Below are positions 40,442 to 47,796 of a DNA stretch of 64,000 bases, piece after piece. The DNA is from Bryobacterales bacterium. GTDB taxonomy: Bacteria > Acidobacteriota > Terriglobia > Bryobacterales > Bryobacteraceae. The notes under the pieces were generated by a model, which saw nothing but the letters and a program-made list of their open reading frames with translations, did no database searches and was not told where the DNA came from. The translations under genes were made by a program, and so were the position numbers. Every line of letters begins with the position of its first letter. Within the stretch, counting starts at the first letter, position 1. The DNA lies in NCBI GenBank assembly GCA_016713735.1, contig JADJOP010000001.1, forward strand, positions 525,090 to 589,089, read 5' to 3'.

Positions 40442-41637
40442 CAGATCGGCTCAAAGATACCGACCGTTGCAGGCGGGACGCCCGTGGGGAGATTTTCCAG
40501 TTGTCCGAGCCTTTGGAGTTGCCCCACCGAGAACAGCTTGTCTCGCAGGAGTTGTTTGCGGGACTCGCTCAGGCGCGAAAGAGTGGTCTTGCCGTGGTCC
40601 ATTCCAACAGCGACGACTGAGTCAAGATCCATGGACTCGCTCGCGTCGAGCAGTTCGGGGCTATGGCTGGAGACGAGTATCTGCGCTTGTCCAGCGGCCT
40701 CTTCGAACGCGCTCATCACCACAGCGAGCGCACCAGGATGGATGGCGATCTCAGGCTCCTCGAACGCAAGCAGGCGGTCGCCAGCATTGCCCGAGCGATG
40801 GAACAGCGCCGCAAGTATGGCGAGAACCCGGAGCGTTCCATCGGAGAGGCTTTCAGGCCCAAACTTCACCGCATCGCGTTCGCCACCAGGGCGCAACGTG
40901 ACCGTGAGACGCTCGGAGGGTCCCTCTCCATAGGTCTTCACCTTCTCGACAGAAGGAAGAACCGCCGCAAAGTACTGTTCCAAACGCTGGTGCGCCTGGG
41001 GCTCCGTCTGGCGAAGGCGCTTCAAGATGCTGGCCAGGTTCGAACCATCGGCCTCCAAGTCCCGTCCAGAGCCGGGCGGACGAAAATCCCTGATGGCAGC
41101 GGGATGGGGCTGGAAAAACCGCATGCCCGATAGCGCGTCGTACAAAGGCCGAAACTCGGGGAGGCTGCTGACAGGGACGAGATAGAGCCTGTCCCTCTGC
41201 GCCGGCGGTCCAACGTGGAAGCTCCTATTCTGAAGTTCCCCGTTTCGGGTGTCGTAGAAATGGATATCGTCGTTCTGTTTGACTCGGCATTGCTCGTGGA
41301 TCACCTCGACGCCATCCACGCCTGCGAGGCCCAGCCGGAGAGAATAGTGGCCCGAGTATCCCGAGGAAAGTTCAACATCGAGGCGGATCGCAAATGCTTG
41401 TGCGTGGCGATGGGAACGATAGGGAATCGCCTCCGCGCCACCGCGGCGGCGCACGGCCTCGCCTAGGGTGAAGTTAAGCGAGTCAGCAACGAACCGCAAT
41501 GCGTCAAGGAAGTTGCTTTTTCCGGAGCCGTTCGGCCCTACCAGAAACGTGAGCGGACCAAGAGGGACATCGCAGGAAACGATGCTTTTGTAGTTTTCCA
41601 GCCGGACTCGCGTGAGGAATGCTGGTTTGGCGGACAT
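40441..41637 (-). CDS. AAA ATPase (AAA_21/RecF-like), partner of DUF4276
   Basis: 398 residues from the ATG at 41637. Walker A FLVGPNGSGKSNFLDALRFV near residues 29-48; ABC-type signature LSDGTLRVLAILAALFH; Walker B LLAFEEPEIAIHPGAL; and the H-loop region VSSHSPELLDA. This is the OLD/RecF-like ATPase type often paired with nucleases in anti-phage systems. It is coupled to the DUF4276 gene by overlap. The pair resembles, but is not the same as, PARIS (where the partner is DUF4435) and Gabija. Confidence 0.87.
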   Translation of the reverse strand: MSAKPAFLTRVRLENYKSIVSCDVPLGPLTFLVGPNGSGKSNFLDALRFVADSLNFTLGEAVRRRGGAEAIPYRSHRHAQAFAIRLDVELSSGYSGHYSLRLGLAGVDGVEVIHEQCRVKQNDDIHFYDTRNGELQNRSFHVGPPAQRDRLYLVPVSSLPEFRPLYDALSGMRFFQPHPAAIRDFRPPGSGRDLEADGSNLASILKRLRQTEPQAHQRLEQYFAAVLPSVEKVKTYGEGPSERLTVTLRPGGERDAVKFGPESLSDGTLRVLAILAALFHRSGNAGDRLLAFEEPEIAIHPGALAVVMSAFEEAAGQAQILVSSHSPELLDASESMDLDSVVAVGMDHGKTTLSRLSESRKQLLRDKLFSVGQLQRLGQLENLPTGVPPATVGIFEPI

Positions 41638-41698
41638 AGGCCGAAACTCTAGCTTACAGCGGGAGCGTGCGCGGGGCGCCGCCACCGAGGAAGCCGCA

Positions 41699-43693
41699 TC
41701 AGAAATTCGCCGCGGGGCGCTCGTAGGGCGTCTTGAGATACTTGGCGGCCTCTTCCTGGGCGCCTTGGGTGTTGTCCTTGGTGCGGATGGCGAGGTTGTA
41801 TTCGTTGACGGCGCGTTCGCGCTGGCCGGTGATGTCGAAGATTTTGCCGAGGTTGATGTGGCCCCAGACCTCGATCCACTTGGGGTCGAGGTCGCCGTCG
41901 AGGGCGGAGCGGAATTCGTTGGCCGCCGACTGGTAGTTGCGCTGGAGGAAGAAGAGCTCGGCGACGCGGTAGTGGGCGAGCGAGGAGTTTTTGTTGGTGT
42001 CGAGGGCCTTCTGGTATTCCTTGAGCGAGTCGCCGAATTCGCTGATTTCGGCGAACATCTCGCCTCGGCGGATGGCGACGGCGACGCGCATGGGGTCGGA
42101 GTAGCGCAGGACGCGGGCGTTGGGGTCGATGGTGACGCGCTTGGGGCGGCCGAAGGTTTCGACGACGAACTCGCTTTGCTGGCCGACGACCTCGACGGTC
42201 TTGAACTCGGGGTTGCCCTCGGTTTCGATTTTGAGTTCGACGGGCATGCGGAAGGTGTCGAGGTCCTGTGACACCTTGCCCATGATGCGGAAGCCCTTGG
42301 AGGTGCGGAAGACGGTGTACTCGTTCTTGAACTCGGGCGCGCCGGTGGATTCGATCCACTGAATGAAGAAGCCTTTCAGATCGCGTTGTCCGATTTGTTC
42401 GGCGGCCTTTTGCAGGTCAGCCGTGGTGACGGGCTTCCAGCCGTAGGCGGCGGGGAACTCCTTGATCAGCTTGCGGAAGGGCTCATCGCCGATGGAGAAG
42501 CGGAGCATCGCCAGCACGGCGGTGCCCTTGGCCGAGGTGACGGCCCAGTATTCAGGCGAGTAGTCTTCCAGGCGGCCCGATTGGGAGATGGGCGGATCGT
42601 TCACGGTGAGGGCCTCGACGTAGACGTCCTTCATTTCGGCTTCAACGGCGCCGGGGCCGGAGGCCTGTTCGATCTCGAGCAGTTCGGCGTAGCGGGCCAT
42701 GGCGTGCATGATCCAGATGTGATTGCGGGTGGCCGGGTAGACGAAGTTGCCCCACCACTGGCGGGAGGCCTGGTTGGCGACGAGGCGGGCGTTCACTTCC
42801 TTGCCGATGGCCTTGGTGGAGAGGAAGATCATGCCGGGGGCGGCGTAGCCGTTGGGGGTGTTGGAGTCGGTTTCGACGAGGGTAAGGGCGGCGCTGGGGG
42901 GAAGGCCGAAGAGGGCGGTGAGCTCGGCCATCTGCTTGCCGGCTTCCTCGCCATAGGCGCGGGCCATGGCGGCGGATTCGCCTCGGAAGAAGACGCGCTG
43001 CGAGGCGCCGCCGGCGGGGACGACAACGGGATCGGCGCTCACGACGGCGAGGCTGGCGGGAAAGGAGGGGCGGGTGAATTCGAACTGGTAGATGGTGCGG
43101 CCTGCGGCGGTTTCCTTGGTGTCGAGGCCGGGGGCGACCACCTTGAAGCCATCAGGTACGGAGACGCGGAGGGTGGCGGCGAAGGCGTCGGCGGTGTATT
43201 CGTTGGTGGGCACCCAGCGCGCGGGGTACATGAGGTAGGCGTGGTCGTTCTGGATGGAGGCGAAGCGGATGCCGTAGATGGGCGACTCTTCCTGCCCGGT
43301 GAGTTTGCCGTCGTAGGTGAAGAGGATGGTCTCGGCCTTGCCCTTGGCGAGGGGTTCGGGGAAGGAGACGCGGACGGTGAAATCGGAGGAGTTGCGGTTT
43401 TGGGCAAGGTCGCGGCCGGTGGAGTCGGTGACGCGGGTGACGTTGAGGGCGTTGTGGAGTTCGAAGACGGCGCTGGAGATGCGGTCGTCGAGGGGCTCAA
43501 AGCGCACGGCGACGGTGGCCGAGAGGGCCTGCGTGCGGGGGTTGATGTCGGCCTCGATGCGGTAGTGCTGGACGTCGATGCGGGGGCGGCGGTCCTGCGC
43601 GGTGGCGGGCAGGGTCCAGGCGGCCGCGGCCAGGGCGGCCAGCGCCCACAGGCGGTGGTTGGTTCGATTCGCTCTCTCGTGCATTCCCTTCAT
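41699..43693 (-). CDS. M1-aminopeptidase-like protein with degenerate zinc site, plus TPR tail
   Basis: 664 residues with a signal peptide (HRLWALAALAAAAWTLPATA). The M1 beta-sandwich (IEADINPRTQALSATVAVRF) and catalytic-fold phrases (NGYAAPGMIFLS, QWWGNFVYPATRNHIWIMHA) are clear. The zinc motif His-Glu-x-x-His should lie just before QWWGN, but it reads ANQASRQWWGN: both His and the Glu are replaced, so it cannot bind zinc in the usual way. The downstream Glu of the third ligand position is also changed (WIMHAMARYAE). The C-terminal ~100 residues are TPR-like. Likely a non-catalytic binding protein or scaffold. Confidence 0.85.
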   Translation of the reverse strand: MKGMHERANRTNHRLWALAALAAAAWTLPATAQDRRPRIDVQHYRIEADINPRTQALSATVAVRFEPLDDRISSAVFELHNALNVTRVTDSTGRDLAQNRNSSDFTVRVSFPEPLAKGKAETILFTYDGKLTGQEESPIYGIRFASIQNDHAYLMYPARWVPTNEYTADAFAATLRVSVPDGFKVVAPGLDTKETAAGRTIYQFEFTRPSFPASLAVVSADPVVVPAGGASQRVFFRGESAAMARAYGEEAGKQMAELTALFGLPPSAALTLVETDSNTPNGYAAPGMIFLSTKAIGKEVNARLVANQASRQWWGNFVYPATRNHIWIMHAMARYAELLEIEQASGPGAVEAEMKDVYVEALTVNDPPISQSGRLEDYSPEYWAVTSAKGTAVLAMLRFSIGDEPFRKLIKEFPAAYGWKPVTTADLQKAAEQIGQRDLKGFFIQWIESTGAPEFKNEYTVFRTSKGFRIMGKVSQDLDTFRMPVELKIETEGNPEFKTVEVVGQQSEFVVETFGRPKRVTIDPNARVLRYSDPMRVAVAIRRGEMFAEISEFGDSLKEYQKALDTNKNSSLAHYRVAELFFLQRNYQSAANEFRSALDGDLDPKWIEVWGHINLGKIFDITGQRERAVNEYNLAIRTKDNTQGAQEEAAKYLKTPYERPAANF

Positions 43694-43711
43694 GCCAGCG
43701 GGGGCGGCGGC

Positions 43712-44953
43712 TCACTGTGCCACTCCGGCGCCGGGCCATCGGGACTCGTTCGTGCCGGACTCGATCCGGCGGGCTATCCACTCAGCGGCGAGCGCGAGCG
43801 GGTCGCGCCCGGTGTCGAGGCTGGCCGAAACACGCGCCAGGCGCTGGCGCATCCGCAGCGCTTCGTCCGGGTTCTCCAACAATCGTAGAGCCTCGCGGGC
43901 CAGATTCTCCGCCGTCATTTCATTTTGAATCAGTTCCGGCACGACGCGCTCTTCGGCGATCAGATTGACCATTGTGTAAAAGGGAACGTCCACCAGGAAC
44001 CGGCCCATCCACCAACTGAGCCCGGTGACTCGATAGTAGGTGACCATGGGCGTGCCAAGCAGCGCCGCCTCCATGGTGACTGTGCCGCTAGCGGCCAGCA
44101 CCAGGTCGGCATGCGCGATGGCATCCCAGGTTTGCCCTTCCACTACGCGGGGGACCGTGTCTGCGCCTGGTCCGGAGGGGTTCTCCTTGTTCTTTTGGAT
44201 GGACGGCGGGCGAAACGGTTGCGTAAAAAAGGGTTCGCCGAAGCGGGAGAGGCCCTCGGGGGGGGCGGCAAGGAGGAAGGTGGAGGGGCAGCGGGCGGCG
44301 ATGAGGGGGAGCGCGGCGGCGAGGATGGGCAGGTGGCGGCCGATTTCGCCTCGGCGGCTGCCGGGGAGGAGGGTCACCAGGGGGCGGTCGAGGGGGAGGC
44401 CGTGGCGGGCGAAGAACTCGTCGCGGGTGAGTGACGGCTTGACGAGGCGCTTGAGCGGGTGGCCGATGTAGTGGACGGGGACGCCGTGTTTGCGGAAGAA
44501 GGCCTCTTCAAAGGGGAAGATGCAGTAGAGGGCCTCGAGGTGGCGGCGCATGGTGTGGACGCGGCCTGTGCGCCAGGCCCAGACCTGGGGTGCGATGAGG
44601 TAGTGGACAGGGATGTGGCGGCGGTGGAGTTGGGCGGCGACGCGGAGGTGAAAATCGGGCGAATCGGTGACGATGGCGAGGACGGGGCGGCGGCGGGCGG
44701 CTTCGCGGAGGAGTTTGCGGTATTCGCCGTAAATTTCGGGAATGTGGCGGACCACTTCGACGAGGCCGACGACGCCGAGTTTGGCGGAGTCGATGACGGG
44801 TTCAACGCCGGCGGCTTGCATGCGGGGTCCGGCGCAGCCGAAGAAGCGGGCCTGGGGGAGGAGGGATTTGAGGTGGGTGACGAGGGTGGAGGCGTAGAGG
44901 TCGCCCGAGGCTTCTCCGGCGGAGATGAGGATATCGATGGGGCCGGCGGGCAC
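43712..44953 (-). CDS. lpxB: Lipid-A-disaccharide synthase
   Basis: 413 residues. ILISAGEASGDLYASTLVTH is the LpxB start; FFGCAGPRMQAAGVEPVID, PDFHLRVAAQL and IAPQVWAWRTGRVHTMRRHL follow; the sugar-nucleotide site has TLLPGSRRGEIGRHLPILAA and later ASGTVTMEAALLGTPMVTYY. It joins UDP-2,3-diacylglucosamine and lipid X in lipid A synthesis at the membrane, and so indicates an outer membrane with lipid A. Its usual neighbour lpxA is not here. Confidence 0.95.
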   Translation of the reverse strand: MPAGPIDILISAGEASGDLYASTLVTHLKSLLPQARFFGCAGPRMQAAGVEPVIDSAKLGVVGLVEVVRHIPEIYGEYRKLLREAARRRPVLAIVTDSPDFHLRVAAQLHRRHIPVHYLIAPQVWAWRTGRVHTMRRHLEALYCIFPFEEAFFRKHGVPVHYIGHPLKRLVKPSLTRDEFFARHGLPLDRPLVTLLPGSRRGEIGRHLPILAAALPLIAARCPSTFLLAAPPEGLSRFGEPFFTQPFRPPSIQKNKENPSGPGADTVPRVVEGQTWDAIAHADLVLAASGTVTMEAALLGTPMVTYYRVTGLSWWMGRFLVDVPFYTMVNLIAEERVVPELIQNEMTAENLAREALRLLENPDEALRMRQRLARVSASLDTGRDPLALAAEWIARRIESGTNESRWPGAGVAQ

Positions 44954-45022
44954 TGGTGGCTAGAATAGCAGGGGCGCGGCGGGGGAGTGGGTTTGCACCG
45001 ATGCTAGAATGGAGGCGACGTA

Positions 45023-45967
45023 ATGCCCCCACAGAATGACCTCGTCCGGATTACGCCGGATGAGTTCCTGGCGCGGATCCGGACTGACCTGATTCCGCTC
45101 GACGCACGATTTTCCTATTTTCTGGCTGGATCTTCGTTCACGGAAGAAGATCAGCGGGAGTATTTGAACGACCCGGTGGCGGCGCTGCCGGAGTCGCTGG
45201 CTGAGCTTCTGCCCAAGGTGAGCATCCTGTTGGTGCCCTATTTGGAGAGCGGCGCGGCGCGGACGAAGCCGGAGCCGGCGAAGAACGGCGTGAACGGTGA
45301 GGCGAAGCCGCGCAGCCGGGAGCGCAAGGCCGAGCCGGCGCCGAAGACGAACGGCCATAGCGATACCGAGGGCGTGCAGATTCTGTTTGACCGGCCGCCG
45401 GAGGGGCGGTCGATTCCGTGGGCGAGCATGCGCATGGACGGGACGGTGCTGCTGCTGTTCGGGGTGGAGGATATGGAGGTGGCCGACTACCACTACCACC
45501 TCTATCATGAGCTGGCGCGGATCGTGGTGGACTGTTTGGATGAAGAACGGCTGCGCGATTACAACGGCATGCTGCGCGAGGAGCTGATCAACCACGTCAA
45601 CGGCGAGGTGGATGACCAGAGCTGGACGCTGAAGCAGGCGTTGCGGCGGCGGCAGACGAACATGAAGCGCGAGACGAAGGGTTTCCTGGAGTACGCGCGC
45701 GAGTCGTTTGTCGATACGCTGACGTTGTATCTGCATGGGATCTGCTGCGATATTGATGTGGAGACGGGGCCGCGGCAGTTGCCGAGCCGGTATCTGCGCA
45801 AGCGGCTGGAGTTGATCGAAGAGCTGTTTCCGCTGCCGTCGGGGTATGCGCTGTTCCCCGAGGATATCGACGCGGCCGAAGAAGAGGCCGAAGCGGCGGG
45901 CAAGGCCGAGGCGGCGGGCAAGGGTACACCGGCAATTGAACCGGCTAAAGGCGATGGCGGCGAGTAG
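45023..45967 (+). CDS. Conserved hypothetical protein
   Basis: 314 residues, soluble and acidic. N-terminal MPPQNDLVRITPDEFLARIR, then a Lys/Glu/Pro-rich linker (about 75-110), then a folded part (WASMRMDGTVLLLFGVEDME; HELARIVVDCLDEERLRDYN; GFLEYARESFVDTLTLYLHG) and a Glu/Ala/Lys tail. I do not recognise a family. The stop overlaps the TfoX-like gene's first codons by 14 bases, so the two may be co-expressed. Confidence 0.7.
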   Translation: MPPQNDLVRITPDEFLARIRTDLIPLDARFSYFLAGSSFTEEDQREYLNDPVAALPESLAELLPKVSILLVPYLESGAARTKPEPAKNGVNGEAKPRSRERKAEPAPKTNGHSDTEGVQILFDRPPEGRSIPWASMRMDGTVLLLFGVEDMEVADYHYHLYHELARIVVDCLDEERLRDYNGMLREELINHVNGEVDDQSWTLKQALRRRQTNMKRETKGFLEYARESFVDTLTLYLHGICCDIDVETGPRQLPSRYLRKRLELIEELFPLPSGYALFPEDIDAAEEEAEAAGKAEAAGKGTPAIEPAKGDGGE

Positions 45968-46358
45968 AGAGTATCTCGAATTCCTGACCGAGCAACTGGC
46001 GCCGCTGGGCAAACTGACGGCGCGGGCGATGATGGGCGGGCACTGCCTCTATCTGGATGGCGCGGTGTTTGCGCTGGTGGCGGACAATACGCTCTATCTG
46101 AAAGTGGACGGCGAGACGCGGGGGCGGTTTGAAGAGCGAGGTCTGGAGGCATTCCGGCCGTTTCCGGATCAGGAGATGGTGATGTCGTATCACCTGGCGC
46201 CGCCGGAGTTTTTCGACAACCAGGACGCGGCGATCGAGTGGGGGCGGCTGGCGCTGGAAGCGGGGCAGCGGGCGCAGGCCAAGCGCAAGCCGAGGGGGAA
46301 GAAAGTGGCGGGGCGGGCGGCAAAACAATCGACAGGAAAGAAGCGCGGCGGAGTCTAA
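45954..46358 (+). CDS. TfoX N-terminal domain protein
   Basis: 134 residues from the ATG at 45954 inside the end of the gene upstream. EYLEFLTEQLAPLGKLTARA followed by MMGGHCLYLDGAVFALVADN and LYLKVDGETRGRFEE is the TfoX N-terminal domain, followed by a Lys-rich tail (KRKPRGKKVAGRAAKQSTGK). TfoX/Sxy proteins promote competence gene expression, but single-domain members have unknown roles. Only the N-terminal domain is present. Confidence 0.85.
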   Translation: MAASREYLEFLTEQLAPLGKLTARAMMGGHCLYLDGAVFALVADNTLYLKVDGETRGRFEERGLEAFRPFPDQEMVMSYHLAPPEFFDNQDAAIEWGRLALEAGQRAQAKRKPRGKKVAGRAAKQSTGKKRGGV

Positions 46359-46372
46359 AGCCGCGGCGGGAG

Positions 46373-47680
46373 CTACAGCTTCGGCGGGGGCTGGCGGGAG
46401 ACGATCAGTTTGTCGATGCGCATGCCGTCGAGGTCGGCGACCTCGAGGCGGAAATCGCCTACCTGGACGGAGTCGCCGGGTGAGGGGATGCAGTCCATGC
46501 GGGCCAGGACGAGTCCGGCGACGGTGGTGAAGCCGCGGGTTCCGCCGGGGAGTTCCTTGAGGCCGATGGTTTCCAGGAAGTCGCGGACGGGGAGAGTGCC
46601 GTCGACGAGCCAGGAGCCGTCGTCGCGGAGGGTGGCGCGGGGGCGGGTGGAGCCGGCGGCGGGGTTGAGATCGCCGACCACGGCGTCGAGGAGATCGGTG
46701 AGGGTGATGATGCCTTCGACGCCGCCGTGCTCGTCGATGACGATGGCGAGGCGGTCAGGCGACACCTGCAACTGTTCGAGGGCCTTGAGGGCGGGCGTGT
46801 TTTCGGGGAAATAGAGCGGTTTGGCGGCGAGCCGTGCAAGATCGACGCCGCCGCCCTGGCACATGGCGGCCAGCACCTGCTTGACGTGGACGACGCCGAG
46901 GAGGTTGTCGAGATCGCCCGAGGCGACGGGGTAGGCCGAGTAGTCGGTTTCGAGGATGATGCGCTCATTCTCGGGCCAGGGCTCGGCGGCGTTGAGCCAG
47001 ACCACTTTCATGCGCGAGCGCATGAGCTCGGAGACGGTGCGGTCACCGAGCCGGAAGACGCCTTCGACCATTTCCTGTTCGGCTTCAGCGAAGGTGCCAT
47101 GTTCGGCGCCCTGGGCGATGAGGACCTTGATTTCCTCTTCGGTGACGGGCGCCTCGCCGGAGGTTTTGACGGGAATCAGGAACATCACGGCGCGGGTGGA
47201 AAGGGTGAGCAGGGAAACGATGGGTGAGCCGGTGCGGGCGAGGGCGCGCATGGGTTGGGCGACGAAGGCGGCGATGGCCTCGGGGTGGCTGAGGGCGATG
47301 TTTTTGGGCACCAGTTCGCCGAGGATGAGGGAGAGATAGGTGATGACGATGACGACGAGGGTGATGGCGACGGATTCGCCATGGGGGGCGATGAGGGGGA
47401 ACTGGTTGAGGTAGACGGCGAATTTCTCAGCGAGCGTGGCGCCGCCGAAGGCTCCGGCGAGGGTGCCGATCATGGTGATGCCGATTTGGACGGTAGAGAG
47501 GAAGTCGTTGGGACTGGCGGCGAGATCGAGGGCGACGGCGGCGCCGGTGCTCCCCGCTTGGGCGCGCTGGCGGAGACGGGCCTTGCGGCTGGAGACGACG
47601 GCCATCTCAGCCATGGAGAAGACACCGTTGGCGAGGATGAGGAAGAGGAGAAGACTGATTTCCAGCGTGGTAGAGCCCAT
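46373..47680 (-). CDS. CNNM/CorC-HlyC-type membrane transporter
   Basis: 435 residues: a DUF21 membrane domain with about four segments (LEISLLLFLILANGVFSMAE; VAITLVVIVITYLSLILGEL with VPKNIAL), two CBS domains (about 215-335, with HVKQVLAAM and LAIVIDEHGGVEGIITLTDL), and a C-terminal CorC_HlyC domain (WLVDGTLPVRDFLETIGLKE). Members export magnesium or sodium. The gene is convergent with the TfoX gene, with 14 bases between stops. Confidence 0.93.
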   Translation of the reverse strand: MGSTTLEISLLLFLILANGVFSMAEMAVVSSRKARLRQRAQAGSTGAAVALDLAASPNDFLSTVQIGITMIGTLAGAFGGATLAEKFAVYLNQFPLIAPHGESVAITLVVIVITYLSLILGELVPKNIALSHPEAIAAFVAQPMRALARTGSPIVSLLTLSTRAVMFLIPVKTSGEAPVTEEEIKVLIAQGAEHGTFAEAEQEMVEGVFRLGDRTVSELMRSRMKVVWLNAAEPWPENERIILETDYSAYPVASGDLDNLLGVVHVKQVLAAMCQGGGVDLARLAAKPLYFPENTPALKALEQLQVSPDRLAIVIDEHGGVEGIITLTDLLDAVVGDLNPAAGSTRPRATLRDDGSWLVDGTLPVRDFLETIGLKELPGGTRGFTTVAGLVLARMDCIPSPGDSVQVGDFRLEVADLDGMRIDKLIVSRQPPPKL

Positions 47681-47796
47681 GGGAGTCGACTCCTATTGTG
47701 ACAAGAGGAGGCGTTGGGGGAAGCGGCGCTCGGCGATTTACCTGAATTCGGGCCTAGAGCAGGCTGACTTACTCCTTACTATGCGGGAATGTGCCG

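Noticed and set aside
39817..41637. Calling the ATPase/DUF4276 pair a PARIS system
   Set aside because: PARIS has a DUF4435 partner. The partner here shows DUF4276-type motifs, so the name would not be supported.
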